A DNA stretch of 64,000 bases, from assembly GCF_009176975.1 (NCBI RefSeq), contig NZ_WEZG01000004.1, positions 186,001 to 250,000 on the forward strand. Direction: 5' to 3'. This stretch comes from Aureimonas psammosilenae (GTDB taxonomy: Bacteria > Pseudomonadota > Alphaproteobacteria > Rhizobiales > Rhizobiaceae). Made by a program: the position numbers and the translations under genes. This document shows, in pieces, positions 17,529 to 26,407 of the stretch (position 1 is the first letter of the stretch; each line of letters opens with the position of its first letter). The notes beneath the pieces are model-generated. The model was given only the letters and a program-made list of their open reading frames with translations. It did no database searches and was not told the DNA's origin.

Positions 17529-17768
17529 CGTGACAGGCGTGACACCCTGTGTCGCTGAAAGCCCTGTGGCGTAAGGCTTGGCACGCCTGTCACGCCTGTC
17601 ACAGCTAATTCTATTCAGTATTCAATTCTATAGAACGACGTGTCGATGTGCGAACCGGACATCCGTAAAATTCCTATAAACGAGTTGGCCGAAATCAGGC
17701 GTGACAGGCGTGACAGGCCGTTTTCCGAAGCGTTTTCAGACGCTTGCCTGTCACGGGTGCCTGTGACG
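17529..17768. repeat. Iteron-like cluster of CGTGACAGG units, candidate replication origin
   Basis: The 9-base unit CGTGACAGG and its complement CCTGTCACG recur in doublets: direct doublet near 17529-17546 (second unit imperfect), inverted doublet at 17582-17603, direct doublet near 17699-17718, and inverted partly degenerate units at 17746-17768. An AT-rich stretch (17607-17635, including CAGTATTCAATTCTATAG) lies between the two halves. Repeats plus an AT-rich segment directly after a primase-helicase gene are what a phage or plasmid origin looks like. They could instead be operators. Confidence 0.6.
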
Positions 17769-17861
17769 ACCCCGTGTCAGCGGGGAAAGACCCGTGACGC
17801 CGTTCGCGCAGGCTTAGCCGAAGGGCGATATCCCTCCGGGGCCGGGCGTTCATTCGCCAAG

Positions 17862-18413
17862 ATGCCGCCGCTTGATATCCTTCAAGAGTGCTTCCGGCTG
17901 GAACCGGCCACGGGCAAGCTCTTCTGGCGAGTTCGACCCGAGGCGCATTTCGCCACGGAGCGAGGGGCGCGGATCTTCAACGGCGCCTGGGCCGGCAGGC
18001 CCGCGCTTAACGCCCGCATGGGCAATGACGGTCCGCGGCACGGAACCCTGACGTTGCGTGGTGAGCGCTACCGCCTCCTGGCGCACCGCGTTGCGTATGC
18101 TTTGCTGACCGGAGCTGCCCCAACGCTAGAGGTGCGCCATCAGAACGGTGATCGCAGCGCGAACCTGCTCGACAATCTGGTGGAGGCCGCTCATCGCGAC
18201 ATTGCCGTGTCGGCGGGGCGGAAACGTCCGGGTTTGGCGGGCGCATATAAGACGAAAAACGGCAAATGGTGGTCGTGCATCGTTGTAAACGGCCGCCAGA
18301 TATGGCTTGGGACTTTCGAGACGTATGTAGCGGCGCATCAAGCTTGGCTTGCGGCGCGAGCGGAACGCGAAGCGACTCTGATCGCGGCGAAATCTCCCAA
18401 CGCGTTCACCTGA
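17862..18413 (+). CDS. HNH endonuclease-like protein with AP2 DNA-binding domain
   Basis: 183 residues from ATG 17862; an earlier in-frame TTG at 17640 would add 74 residues, but those are encoded by the repeat cluster and look non-coding. The HNH region is at about 74-113 (LLAHRVAYALLTGAAP, then VRHQNGDRSANLLDNLVEA). In active enzymes of this group the middle motif is DHxNGDxxDNRxxNL; here VRH replaces it in part, so activity is uncertain. The AP2 domain is at about 125-165 (GAYKTKNGKWWSCIVVNGRQ, then LGTFETYVAAHQAW). HNH-AP2 proteins are homing-type endonucleases common in phages. Confidence 0.75.
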   Translation: MPPLDILQECFRLEPATGKLFWRVRPEAHFATERGARIFNGAWAGRPALNARMGNDGPRHGTLTLRGERYRLLAHRVAYALLTGAAPTLEVRHQNGDRSANLLDNLVEAAHRDIAVSAGRKRPGLAGAYKTKNGKWWSCIVVNGRQIWLGTFETYVAAHQAWLAARAEREATLIAAKSPNAFT

Positions 18414-18794
18414 TGGCGTCAGCGGCAATTTATGCCCGTCTGACGTCGTTAAGTCATTGCTTGTATTAAGCAATCAGGCCAATTGTCGTCAACGCGGAGC
18501 GGACGGTCGATATGCGATCCCCGGCAGCTAGAGAAGCTGTCGGCGCTAAACCTGGACAGCTTGTCCAGCACCGAAGCGTCTTTCAGAAGCGAGTTGCTGA
18601 ATATTTGGTATCGGCAAGACGCTGATTTGATTGAAGAAATCGGCATGCTGCATATTTTCGGCTGTGAATTAGGGGCGGCCTGGTGCTGCATTGTCGCTTC
18701 GGCAGATGCTCGGCGGAAACCTCGCACCGCCGAGCCGCCCTTCGCAGCCTGCCCCTGTGCCACGAAGGACCACGCTATCAGGCGCGCTGCAGCT
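18414..18794. other. Region between HNH gene and resolvase gene, no confident gene
   Basis: The stretch is somewhat AT-richer than its surroundings. A plus-strand frame from TTG 18483 gives peptide with helical, plausible composition for about 70 codons (EKLSALNLDSLSSTEASFRS, then ELLNIWYRQDADLIEEI) before running antisense into the resolvase gene. It may be a remnant of a gene cut by the resolvase module. No ribosome binding site was found. Confidence 0.3.
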
Positions 18795-19406
18795 TCAGGC
18801 CACTGCGATCAATGGGTCTCGCGCGCCAACCTTGGCCTTCGCCGTGAGGATGCGGTGGACGCTTCCTTTGCCGATCCCGATCTCGGCGGCAATCTGGCCC
18901 ATCGACAGGCCCCTCGCCGCCAAGGCTTCCACCTTCTCCGCCTGCGCCATCGCGGTCGGCTTGCGGCCCTTGTAGAGCCCGGCCGACTTCGCCTTGGCGA
19001 TTCCCTCGCGCTGGCGCTCCAGCATCATCTCGCGCTCGAACTGCGAGATCGACATGAGCATGTTGAACATCAGCCGCCCGGTCGCGGTCGACGTGTCGAG
19101 ACCGCCTTCGCCAGTGCCGAGCGCCAGCACCCGCAGCGCCACGCCCTTCGCGTCGAGCCGTTGGGCAATCTCACCCATATGGACGACGGAGCGAGCCAAT
19201 CGGTCCAGCTTCGTGACGACGAGCGTGTCGCCTTTTCGTGCGAACGTCATCGCCGCCTCGAGCTGGTCCCGTTTGGCGATCGACGAGACCTGTTCGGAGA
19301 AGACTTGTTCGCAGCCGAGTTGCGTCAGGTCGCGCACCTGCGCTTCGAGGCCGGCTTCCTGTTCCAACGTGGAAGTGCGGGCGTATCCGATAAGCATGAC
19401 GTCCAT
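18795..19406 (-). CDS. Serine recombinase (resolvase/invertase family)
   Basis: 203 residues from ATG 19406 (a TTG three codons upstream is possible). The N-terminal catalytic domain has the nucleophile S12 in GYARTSTLEQ, the conserved arginines in VTKLDRLARS, and the E-helix segment TATGRLMFNMLMSISQFEREM. A C-terminal helix-turn-helix follows (GLSMGQIAAEIGIGKGSVHRIL). Length and layout match Tn3-type resolvases and Gin/Hin-type invertases. No associated transposase is present. The adjacent upstream region carries repeats that look like its recombination sites, so it probably resolves dimers or inverts or moves DNA locally. Confidence 0.92.
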   Translation of the reverse strand: MDVMLIGYARTSTLEQEAGLEAQVRDLTQLGCEQVFSEQVSSIAKRDQLEAAMTFARKGDTLVVTKLDRLARSVVHMGEIAQRLDAKGVALRVLALGTGEGGLDTSTATGRLMFNMLMSISQFEREMMLERQREGIAKAKSAGLYKGRKPTAMAQAEKVEALAARGLSMGQIAAEIGIGKGSVHRILTAKAKVGARDPLIAVA

Positions 19407-19407
19407 C

Positions 19408-19524
19408 CGTTCCAATGACGTCTATGACATTCACAATCTATCGTTCCAAATGTCAATAGTGGTCTATATGGAACGGCCTTCGTTATGATTTGGAACGGTC
19501 CGCTGGACCATGCCCTGTGGAACG
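19408..19524. promoter_or_regulatory. res-like recombination/operator site of the serine recombinase
   Basis: Five copies of the 7-mer CGTTCCA/TGGAACG lie within 117 bases upstream of the recombinase: CGTTCCA at 19408-19414 and 19442-19448, TGGAACG at 19469-19475, 19491-19497 and 19518-19524. The pair at 19442 and 19475 forms a 34-bp inverted-repeat site, the size of a resolvase subsite I. The flanking copies could form accessory subsites. The first copy overlaps the start of the gene, which would also allow autoregulation. Confidence 0.6.
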
Positions 19525-19596
19525 ACAGGGGTCTGGAACCGCGGCCTTCACCCCGGCTTGTTGGCTAGGATGTTGTCGAAACGTGGGAACAGAGCG

Positions 19597-19881
19597 ATGC
19601 GGCTAACGAGGCTAGGAGCGATGGCCGCGGTCGCCAATCTGCTGGCGCTGGTGGGCTGCGTGTCCGCCACTCCTACGAGATCGCCGTTCGAGTCCTATAG
19701 CCTAGTGCCAGCCACAGGCGCGCGCGGCACGCCCGCGTTCTGCACCGGCTACGCCCGCAATACTTTCGCCAGCACGTTCGAGCTTCACGAGAGTGCCTAT
19801 AGCGATGCATGGGCCGAACAGCAGGCGAAGGTCAGCGCCGAAGCCGCCTATGAACGCTGCCTGACGGGCCGCACCAACTAA
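19597..19881 (+). CDS. Small lipoprotein of unknown function
   Basis: 94 residues from ATG 19597. The N-terminus MRLTRLGAMAAVANLLALVGCVS is a lipoprotein signal with lipobox LVGC, so the protein should be membrane-anchored by Cys near residue 20. The mature part is short, with Cys residues in FCTGYARNTF and YERCLTG. It could be an element-encoded surface lipoprotein, or an Rz1-like spanin part, although no Rz partner is visible. The ribosome binding site is weak. No family was recognised. Confidence 0.6.
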   Translation: MRLTRLGAMAAVANLLALVGCVSATPTRSPFESYSLVPATGARGTPAFCTGYARNTFASTFELHESAYSDAWAEQQAKVSAEAAYERCLTGRTN

Positions 19882-20160
19882 GCCCAACGACCTGTTCACC
19901 TGCTCGCGGTATCGCGTTCTGCCTTCGCAAGCCGAGACGGCCGCCATGCGGCAGATCCTCCGCCCGGCCCCCGGTCCACCCCCTGCCTGCACTCCGAACG
20001 CGTCAGTAGAAACCGCGGCAACCCCTCGTTAAAATTTGTGGCGCTGAAAAGCAATCGTGCCACAAACGACATACATATACATTGACAAACTAGTATACCG
20101 GAAAAAATCTGCGCGAATTTAACTGAAATTCAGTTGACATCTATACCTGTATATTTACGC

Positions 20161-20178
20161 TCGTTCGCATGCGAACGA
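20161..20178. promoter_or_regulatory. Perfect 18-bp palindrome over the start codon of the first virion gene
   Basis: TCGTTCGCATGCGAACGA is a perfect palindrome whose centre contains the ATG at 20169. Upstream (about 20040-20160) is an AT-rich segment with TTGACA at about 20082 and again near 20133, probable promoter -35 elements. A repressor bound here would block both transcription and translation of the block. The remainder of 19882-20160 shows no gene. Confidence 0.55.
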
Positions 20179-20729
20179 AATCGAGCCCTGACGCCTCGCC
20201 CCCGCCCGAACCGCCTGCAGCCCCATCACCGCTCGCGATACAGCCTGCGGTACAAGGCAGCGCACCAGTCCCGTGTGATCGCGCCCGAGAAGCCCTCCGG
20301 CTGTTCCACCTCGCCGCCGACGTCGAACTCGGTCTCTCGGGCGTCGCCGAGGGTCTTCGCCAGGTGATTGCCGGTATATTGACCGGCGAGCTTGCCGCCG
20401 CCGATGCGCGCGATCTCGACGAGCTGCGCATCGCCATGGCGGCAGCCTGCGATCCGACGATCACCGCGGCGCATCGCATGGCGCCCGAAGCGATTCTCTT
20501 CGGCATGGGCGCTGCGTCGGGGCTCGTCGCAAACGCGGCCCTGCCCAACGGACAAGGTGATCCGCTGGCGATGATCTTGGACCGCCTGGATCATGCCACC
20601 ATCCTCGCGGACGAACTGGACGCGATTTTCCGCCGTCGGCGCATCGAGGCGCGCGGCGATCCGCTTCGCCGCCAGGTTCGTTTTCGCAACGCGCTCGCCG
20701 ACAACGGCGTCGGCGTCGTCCGCCAGTAA
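20169..20729 (+). CDS. Hypothetical phage protein
   Basis: 186 residues. A Pro/Ala-rich N-terminal stretch (about 8-32) is followed by a helical domain (REALRLFHLAADVELGLSGV, VAEGLRQVIAGILTGELAAADARDLDELR, then AHRMAPEAILFGMGAASG). The sequence is unfamiliar. It is the first gene of the virion block, 9 bases before the next gene, and the ATG sits in a perfect palindrome without a visible ribosome binding site, so the start is uncertain. A small structural or ejection-associated protein is the best guess from position. Confidence 0.6.
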   Translation: MRTKSSPDASPPPEPPAAPSPLAIQPAVQGSAPVPCDRAREALRLFHLAADVELGLSGVAEGLRQVIAGILTGELAAADARDLDELRIAMAAACDPTITAAHRMAPEAILFGMGAASGLVANAALPNGQGDPLAMILDRLDHATILADELDAIFRRRRIEARGDPLRRQVRFRNALADNGVGVVRQ

Positions 20730-20738
20730 GGGGTAGCT

Positions 20739-22082
20739 ATGCCGATCGTCCAAAACCCCGCCATCGCCCAAGGGATCACGAACCTGTCGAAGATGTTCGC
20801 GCCGCCGTCCGGTGCCGAGGCGGCAGGATGGGCGCTCGCCAACGAGCGGAACGAGAAGGCGAAGCGCGAAGCGGAATCCTATGCTCGCATGACAGCCGAA
20901 GGCGCCTCGCCGTCCATCATCGATCAATTCGGGATCGCATCTGGCGCTTTCACTCCTTCGCAGAGCTATCGAGCCGTCGACGTAGAGAGTGCGGACCGGC
21001 GCTATGGCACCGATCGCTCGTTCGAAGCGTCGCGCCTCAACAACACAGCCGACAACGCTCGCGCCATCGCGACGAACGCCGCGACCGTTGCGGGCGATGT
21101 CCAGAAGCAGCGCCTGCAAAGCCTCGCCGGCTGGTACGGCCCGATTGCGCAAGACGCTGTTCGCCCGGCCGTACCGTCCGAAATCGCGGCGCTTTACGGT
21201 GCGCCCGGCGCGCTGCCGGTCGCGCAGGGCAACCGCTCGCCGATGTCCGAAACCGAAGTCAAAGGCGCAGAGCGGCAGGACCTGCGCGCCCGCGGTCTGC
21301 TCACCGACGACGACATGCTCGACGCCATCATCGGCGACCGCGCGCCCGTCGAAGCGATCGGCCCCGACGGCCGGCCGCGATACATGAGCCCAGGCGCCGC
21401 AGTGCGAACCGGCGCGCAGCCCGCGCCGCGCTCCCCGCTCGTGAACGTCAATACCGGACCAGGCGGCGACGGGAAGTTGCGCGAGAAGCTCGACGAGGCC
21501 GAAGGCAAGCGGTGGAGCGATCTTCAAGGCGCCGCGACCACCGCGTCGGGCTTGCAACAGGATCTCGGCCTTCTCGGCGAGCTGATCGACCAGGCGCCGC
21601 AAGGCCCGATCGTCGGACGTTTGGCAGAATACTTTCCCGAGGCGACCACGGCCGGGGCCGCCTTCCAGTCGATCATCTCCCGCGCCGCGCCCGGCCTTCG
21701 CGTCGAAGGCTCCGGCGCGACGTCGGACATCGAATATAACGGCATGGTGCGGAGCCTGCCGCGCCTGCGCAACGACCCGGAAGCGAACCGCCTTATCGTC
21801 GGCATGATGAAGGCCAAGGCTGACGTGAATGTGCGGCGCGGCGAGATCGTGAACGCCTACCAGAACGGCCGGATCGATGCGGCGCAGGCGCGCGACCAGC
21901 TCGGCGCCCTGAACCGGCAGTCGATCCTTTCGCCCGGGCTTCGCGCCATGATCGAACGAGCGGGCGGAAACGAAGCGCCGAGCGCTGCCCCGGCCGCCAC
22001 GCCCTCCCCCGGGTCCATCGTGGACGGCTTCCGCTTCCGCGGCGGCGACCCCTCTTCCCCCGATAGCTGGGAGCAACTCTGA
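20739..22082 (+). CDS. Phage virion protein, probably DNA-ejection/internal protein
   Basis: 447 residues, Ala-rich and helical, with no signal peptide. The N-terminal part has ALANERNEKAKREAESYARM; a central helical stretch (about 255-300) has KLREKLDEAEGKRWSDLQGA. Composition and size resemble internal or ejection proteins of podoviruses, which lie just before tail-fibre genes. It starts after AAGGGGTAGCT (20728-20738) and its stop overlaps the ATG of the next gene by one base (TGATG), showing a coupled operon. No exact family is recognised. Confidence 0.65.
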   Translation: MPIVQNPAIAQGITNLSKMFAPPSGAEAAGWALANERNEKAKREAESYARMTAEGASPSIIDQFGIASGAFTPSQSYRAVDVESADRRYGTDRSFEASRLNNTADNARAIATNAATVAGDVQKQRLQSLAGWYGPIAQDAVRPAVPSEIAALYGAPGALPVAQGNRSPMSETEVKGAERQDLRARGLLTDDDMLDAIIGDRAPVEAIGPDGRPRYMSPGAAVRTGAQPAPRSPLVNVNTGPGGDGKLREKLDEAEGKRWSDLQGAATTASGLQQDLGLLGELIDQAPQGPIVGRLAEYFPEATTAGAAFQSIISRAAPGLRVEGSGATSDIEYNGMVRSLPRLRNDPEANRLIVGMMKAKADVNVRRGEIVNAYQNGRIDAAQARDQLGALNRQSILSPGLRAMIERAGGNEAPSAAPAATPSPGSIVDGFRFRGGDPSSPDSWEQL

Positions 22083-24259
22083 TGCCCGGACCGTGGGAGA
22101 AGTACCAGAAGGACGCCCCGCAGCCGACCGGATCGGCCGGCGGCGCGCCGAAGCCGTGGGAGCGGTTCACAGCGTCGGCGCCGTCCCCTGCCGGCGGCTT
22201 CGTTGCGCCCGAACCGCCGCCCGGCGTGATCATCCACGGCGGCGACGGGCGATCCTATGTCGCTGACCATCCCGAGATCGGCGTCGAGCGGACCGCGCCG
22301 GCCGGCTCGCGCGACGAGGCGATCCAGATGCAAGCCCTTCGCGCCCGTGCCGAGACTGACGGCATGGTCAGCGACGTCGCGCGTGCAGCGCGCCCCTTCG
22401 CCCAAGGGCAAAGCCTCAATTTCGGCGATGAACTCGTTTCCGCGATCTTCGCCGGTGCGGAAGGGCTTCGCGGCGGTGACGTCGGCGACGCCTTCGATTT
22501 CGGGCAGGAATTTCAGCGCCAAGAGCTGGATCGCCGCCGCCAGGAAGCGCCCCTGACCAGCCTGGCGACCGAGATGGCGGGCGGATTCGCCACCGGCGCG
22601 GCGGCAGCGCCGCGCGTCTTTTCCTCGGGCGCGGGCCTCCTGGCGAACACGCTTCGCGGAAGCGCGGCGGGCGCGGCTTCCGGTGCCGCGGCTGGCTTCG
22701 GCGGCGGCAGCGGCCTCGACGATCGCCTCGAAGACCTGATCTTGAATGGCGGGATCGGGGCCGGCGTCGGCGCGCTCGTGCCGATCGGCGCGGCCGGCGT
22801 GCGCAAGGGCGTGGAAGCCTTCAACGGCGCCCGCGCGGCGCGCGACATCCTTCCGCCCGTCGGCATCGGCCGGCGTACCGCTGACCAGATCGGGCGCGAG
22901 TTGCAGCGCGACGCCCTCTCCCCCGACGCGGCACGCGCCGAAGTTCAGCGCATGGGGCCCGACGCGATGCTGCTCGATGTCGGCGACAACCTTTCCGGCG
23001 GCGCGGAAGCCGTTGCCAACGCGCCCGGCGCCGGCAATCGGCAGATCCGCGATCGGCTGCGCGAGCGTACCGCTGGCGCGCCCGGGCGCATCGTCGCCGC
23101 CGCCGACGAGGCGCTCGGACCGCAACGGAACATGGCCGAAACGGTCGACGACATCATTGCGCGCCGCGGTCGCGAAAGTCGGCCAGCCTACGACGCCGCG
23201 CTTGGCCGGCCGATCGAATGGAACGATCGGCTGCAGCAATTCATCGACGAGCCGATTGTGCGCAAGGGTCTGCGCGATGGCGTCGAGCTGCAGCGCCTGG
23301 AAAGCCTCGCCGACGGTTCGCCGTTCAACCCGTTGGATTTCGCCGTGACAGGCTTCGACGAGGCCGGCGACCCGATCCTCACCGGCGTTCCCAACATGCG
23401 CACGCTTCACGCTGCCAAGCAGGGCTTGGATCAGACGATCGAAAGCTATCGCGATCCCGTCACCGGCCGCCTGCAGCTTGATCCGCGCGGGCGCGCCGTG
23501 AACAACGTGCAGCGCGCCTTCATCGACGAACTCGACGCCGCCAATCCCGACTATGCCGCCGCCCGCGCGGCCTGGGCAGGCCCGACGCGCGTTCGAGACG
23601 CGATGTCGCTTGGGCAAGACGTGTTCGACAATTCGACACGCCCTGACCAGCTTCGCCAGCGCCTCGCGGCGATGTCCGACGACGAGCGCCAAGCGTTCCA
23701 GATCGGCGCGCGCGACCAGCTCTCCGAGATCATGGGCACGGCGCGCCGCGATGCCACGGCCGCGCGCGGCAAGTTCGAGATCGGCTGGAACAGGGAGAAG
23801 CTTGGCCTCGTGCTCGGCGACGACGAGCGCGCTGCCGCCTTCCTCGATGCGCTCGGCACCGAAACGCGCTTTGCCAACGGCGCCAACGCGATCACCGGCA
23901 ACAGCGCCACCGCGCGCCGCCAGGAGCGCATGGGCGAATACAACGGGCAACGCGGCGCGGCCCGCACCGCCGTTGATCCGGCCTCCGGCTTGTGGGGTGA
24001 CGGCAAGCGCGTTCTCGCGCGTCTCGCCGACGGCGTTCTCGATGGCCGCGCCGCGCGTTCGGCCGAAGAGATGCGCGCCGAGTTCGGCGACGCCGTGTCC
24101 CGCCAGGGCGCCGAGCGCGACGAGCTTCTGGACGCGATCATGGGCTACCAGGGCGCCCGGCGCGCCGCGACGGATCGGGCGATCCCGAAGGAAGAACTGA
24201 CCCGCGCCATCCTCAGCGGCGGCGCGCTCGCAACCATCCCAGCCGTCGGAGGACGATAA
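22082..24259 (+). CDS. Large phage virion protein, probably internal/ejection protein
   Basis: 725 residues. The N-terminus is rich in Pro with two PWEKY/PWERF repeats. A Gly/Ala-rich membrane-compatible segment at about 165-245 (GGFATGAAAAPRVFSSGAG, GSAAGAASGAAAGFGGGSG, then IGAGVGALVPIGAAGV) looks able to enter a lipid bilayer, as expected for a phage ejection-channel protein. A long helical region follows to the end. Its 3' end (24124-24230) is duplicated in degenerate form at 28284-28390. It overlaps the preceding gene by one base, and the next gene begins at once after its stop. Confidence 0.6.
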   Translation: MPGPWEKYQKDAPQPTGSAGGAPKPWERFTASAPSPAGGFVAPEPPPGVIIHGGDGRSYVADHPEIGVERTAPAGSRDEAIQMQALRARAETDGMVSDVARAARPFAQGQSLNFGDELVSAIFAGAEGLRGGDVGDAFDFGQEFQRQELDRRRQEAPLTSLATEMAGGFATGAAAAPRVFSSGAGLLANTLRGSAAGAASGAAAGFGGGSGLDDRLEDLILNGGIGAGVGALVPIGAAGVRKGVEAFNGARAARDILPPVGIGRRTADQIGRELQRDALSPDAARAEVQRMGPDAMLLDVGDNLSGGAEAVANAPGAGNRQIRDRLRERTAGAPGRIVAAADEALGPQRNMAETVDDIIARRGRESRPAYDAALGRPIEWNDRLQQFIDEPIVRKGLRDGVELQRLESLADGSPFNPLDFAVTGFDEAGDPILTGVPNMRTLHAAKQGLDQTIESYRDPVTGRLQLDPRGRAVNNVQRAFIDELDAANPDYAAARAAWAGPTRVRDAMSLGQDVFDNSTRPDQLRQRLAAMSDDERQAFQIGARDQLSEIMGTARRDATAARGKFEIGWNREKLGLVLGDDERAAAFLDALGTETRFANGANAITGNSATARRQERMGEYNGQRGAARTAVDPASGLWGDGKRVLARLADGVLDGRAARSAEEMRAEFGDAVSRQGAERDELLDAIMGYQGARRAATDRAIPKEELTRAILSGGALATIPAVGGR

Positions 24260-26407
24260 GTGGCCGATCCCGTGAAATATACGCCGTCCTACAGCTTCAC
24301 CGGCAACCCGTCGTTCTTCCCGGCGACCCCGCTCAACGTCGAGTTTCTGAACGTGTCGCAGAGCGTCGCGCAGACGGTCGAAGCGCTGAAGGACGTCCGG
24401 CGCTCGGACGGGCGGCTGAAGAACAAAATCGTCACCTTCGACAGCCTCGATGCCGCGCTCCGTTTGCGGCTCGACACGCCGGAGTTCCAGGCCGCGCTCG
24501 CCAAGCTGACGCTGATCGCCGCGTCCGACGGCTCCACCGCGCTGCCGCTGACCTACGAGCTTATCCAGGGCAAGCCCTCGTCGCTGGCGGGCTACGGCAT
24601 CGCGGACGCTTATACGAGCGCGCAGACCGACGCCGCCATTGCCGCGGCCATCGACGCGATTCCCGATCCGGTCCCCGGCGGGGGCGGCGTCCTGTTCGCG
24701 ACCGAGGCCCAGGCCGTTGCCGGCACGTCCACGGGCGTCGTGATGAGCCCCTTGCGCACGCGCCAGGCCATCACCGGGCTGCGCGCCAAGCCCGACGGCA
24801 TCGCGGGGCTGGACGCCGACGGCAAGGTCCCCAAGGCGCAGCTTCCGGCGATCTCCACCAGTGCGCCCTCCGTGAAGGACTACGGCGCCAAGGGCGACAA
24901 CACCACCGACGACACGGCCGCCTTCGAGGCCGCGCTTGCCGCCAACAACGTGCTCTACGTGCCCGCCGGAAAATATGTTCTGACCCGGGCATTGACCAAG
25001 ACTGGCAATCTCGTCCTGTTCGGCGATGGGCCGGCCGTCACGCAACTGGTGTGGGCCGGGTCCGCCTCGCGAGGCATCCAATCCAATATCTGCAACAGCG
25101 GCGATCCGCGCGAGGCGTGTCAGGTTCGCGGCATCGCCCTCATCGCTCGGGAATACGTGGCGGGCAGCGTCGCCCTCAGCATCAAGCGCGCGCAGACGGG
25201 CTCCGATGTATGCATGTCGGTCTTGATCCGCGACGTCCTGATCGGCCGCGACACGAATGCCTTTCAGCAGGGCTGGACGCGCGGCATCGATCTCGATGCC
25301 TGCACGAACGTCTTCATCGACACCTTCACCTTCGCCGGCAAGGTGACGGGCGGGCCGAGCGGTGGCGAGCCGCAATACGACTCGACGCATGGCATCCGCT
25401 TCCACAATGACAGCGGAACGTCCCCGCATCCGACCGTCTTGAACCTCAGTAACTCGGTGATCTTCCATTCCAACAACGGCGTTACGGCCAACGACATGGA
25501 AGGCCTTCTCGTCAACGGGTGCCAGATCGTCGGCTGCAATTACGGCGTCGTGGGCCAGGGCACGAGTTCATACGGCGACCCGCATTTCTCCGTCATCGGG
25601 TCCCACATCAACTGTTCGGTGCGGTCCATCCTCGTCAAGCGGATGTCCCAGATCGTCATTTCGGGGAACGTCCTCTACTCCCAGCTTCACACGTCCGCCG
25701 CTGCGGCGCAGATCGAAGTGTCGGGCGGGTCGAACCTCGTGAAGGTGATCGGCAACGACTTCGAGAACCTGTCGAGCACCTATGCGGCAGATTCGGTCTA
25801 TTTGGACGACGTTCTTTATGGCGTCGTTTCCGGCAACACGTTCCGTCGGACATCGCCGAACGGCGGCGCTGCGGCGGGAGCCGCCGTCACGCTGGGCGCC
25901 AACACGCGGGGCGTCGTGGTCGCCAACGACAACGTCTATACGCCCGAGGTCGCCACGAAGGTTCGGGATCTCGGCACCGGCAACATGCAGCCGGGCTACG
26001 GCGGGCGGTTCACCAAATCCGGCAGCCAGACGCTGACCGCGGGCAGTCTGCGGATCATCAATTTCGAGACGACGGATTCGACGATCGGCAATCTTGGCGA
26101 CAACCTTGCCGACGGCGCTTTCGTCGTTCCGAGCGCGGGGCTTTGGGCGATCTCGGCATCGATCCAATGCAGCTCGGTCGCCATCGACGACACCGTGACC
26201 ATCAACATTCAGAAGAACGCGGTTTCGGGGAGCCCGATCAAGTCGTTCTCCCCCTTCTTCCGTGAGAATGCGCCCGTCGTCGCGGCGATCGAACACACGA
26301 CCTGGCTTGAGAAGGACGACGTGATTCGGATCGGTATCAACTCGTCGCAGGCGAGAAGCGCCCTTGCGACCGTCAACACGTTCCTGGAAGTGCGGAGGGC
26401 GGCTTGA
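24260..26407 (+). CDS. Phage tailspike with pectate-lyase-like beta-helix
   Basis: 715 residues from GTG 24260, preceded by GGAGGACGATAA. The N-terminal about 190 residues form a virion-attachment part including a helical linker (SAQTDAAIAAAIDAI). At about 208 begins VKDYGAKGDNTTDDTAAFEAAL, the start of the right-handed beta-helix (pectate_lyase_3) fold, continuing to about 580 with repeated short strands. The C-terminal about 135 residues (FTKSGSQTLTAGSLRIINF to the end) resemble a C1q/TNF-like trimer domain used for receptor binding. It should bind and perhaps cut host surface polysaccharide. The stop overlaps the next ATG by one base. Confidence 0.85.
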   Translation: MADPVKYTPSYSFTGNPSFFPATPLNVEFLNVSQSVAQTVEALKDVRRSDGRLKNKIVTFDSLDAALRLRLDTPEFQAALAKLTLIAASDGSTALPLTYELIQGKPSSLAGYGIADAYTSAQTDAAIAAAIDAIPDPVPGGGGVLFATEAQAVAGTSTGVVMSPLRTRQAITGLRAKPDGIAGLDADGKVPKAQLPAISTSAPSVKDYGAKGDNTTDDTAAFEAALAANNVLYVPAGKYVLTRALTKTGNLVLFGDGPAVTQLVWAGSASRGIQSNICNSGDPREACQVRGIALIAREYVAGSVALSIKRAQTGSDVCMSVLIRDVLIGRDTNAFQQGWTRGIDLDACTNVFIDTFTFAGKVTGGPSGGEPQYDSTHGIRFHNDSGTSPHPTVLNLSNSVIFHSNNGVTANDMEGLLVNGCQIVGCNYGVVGQGTSSYGDPHFSVIGSHINCSVRSILVKRMSQIVISGNVLYSQLHTSAAAAQIEVSGGSNLVKVIGNDFENLSSTYAADSVYLDDVLYGVVSGNTFRRTSPNGGAAAGAAVTLGANTRGVVVANDNVYTPEVATKVRDLGTGNMQPGYGGRFTKSGSQTLTAGSLRIINFETTDSTIGNLGDNLADGAFVVPSAGLWAISASIQCSSVAIDDTVTINIQKNAVSGSPIKSFSPFFRENAPVVAAIEHTTWLEKDDVIRIGINSSQARSALATVNTFLEVRRAA

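Noticed and set aside
17529-17768. CRISPR array
   Set aside because: The repeats are 9-18 bases, occur in both orientations, and lack uniform spacers; an iteron or operator cluster explains them better. No cas genes are present.
20226-22076. A 616-codon minus-strand frame opposite the first virion genes
   Set aside because: Same shadow pattern, no ribosome binding site, and the plus-strand genes are joined by stop/start overlaps.
21857-25468. A 1203-codon minus-strand open frame through the virion genes
   Set aside because: It is antisense to three coupled plus-strand genes with recognisable phage features; its composition (Arg, Ala, His, Asp without secondary-structure pattern) is that of a shadow frame.
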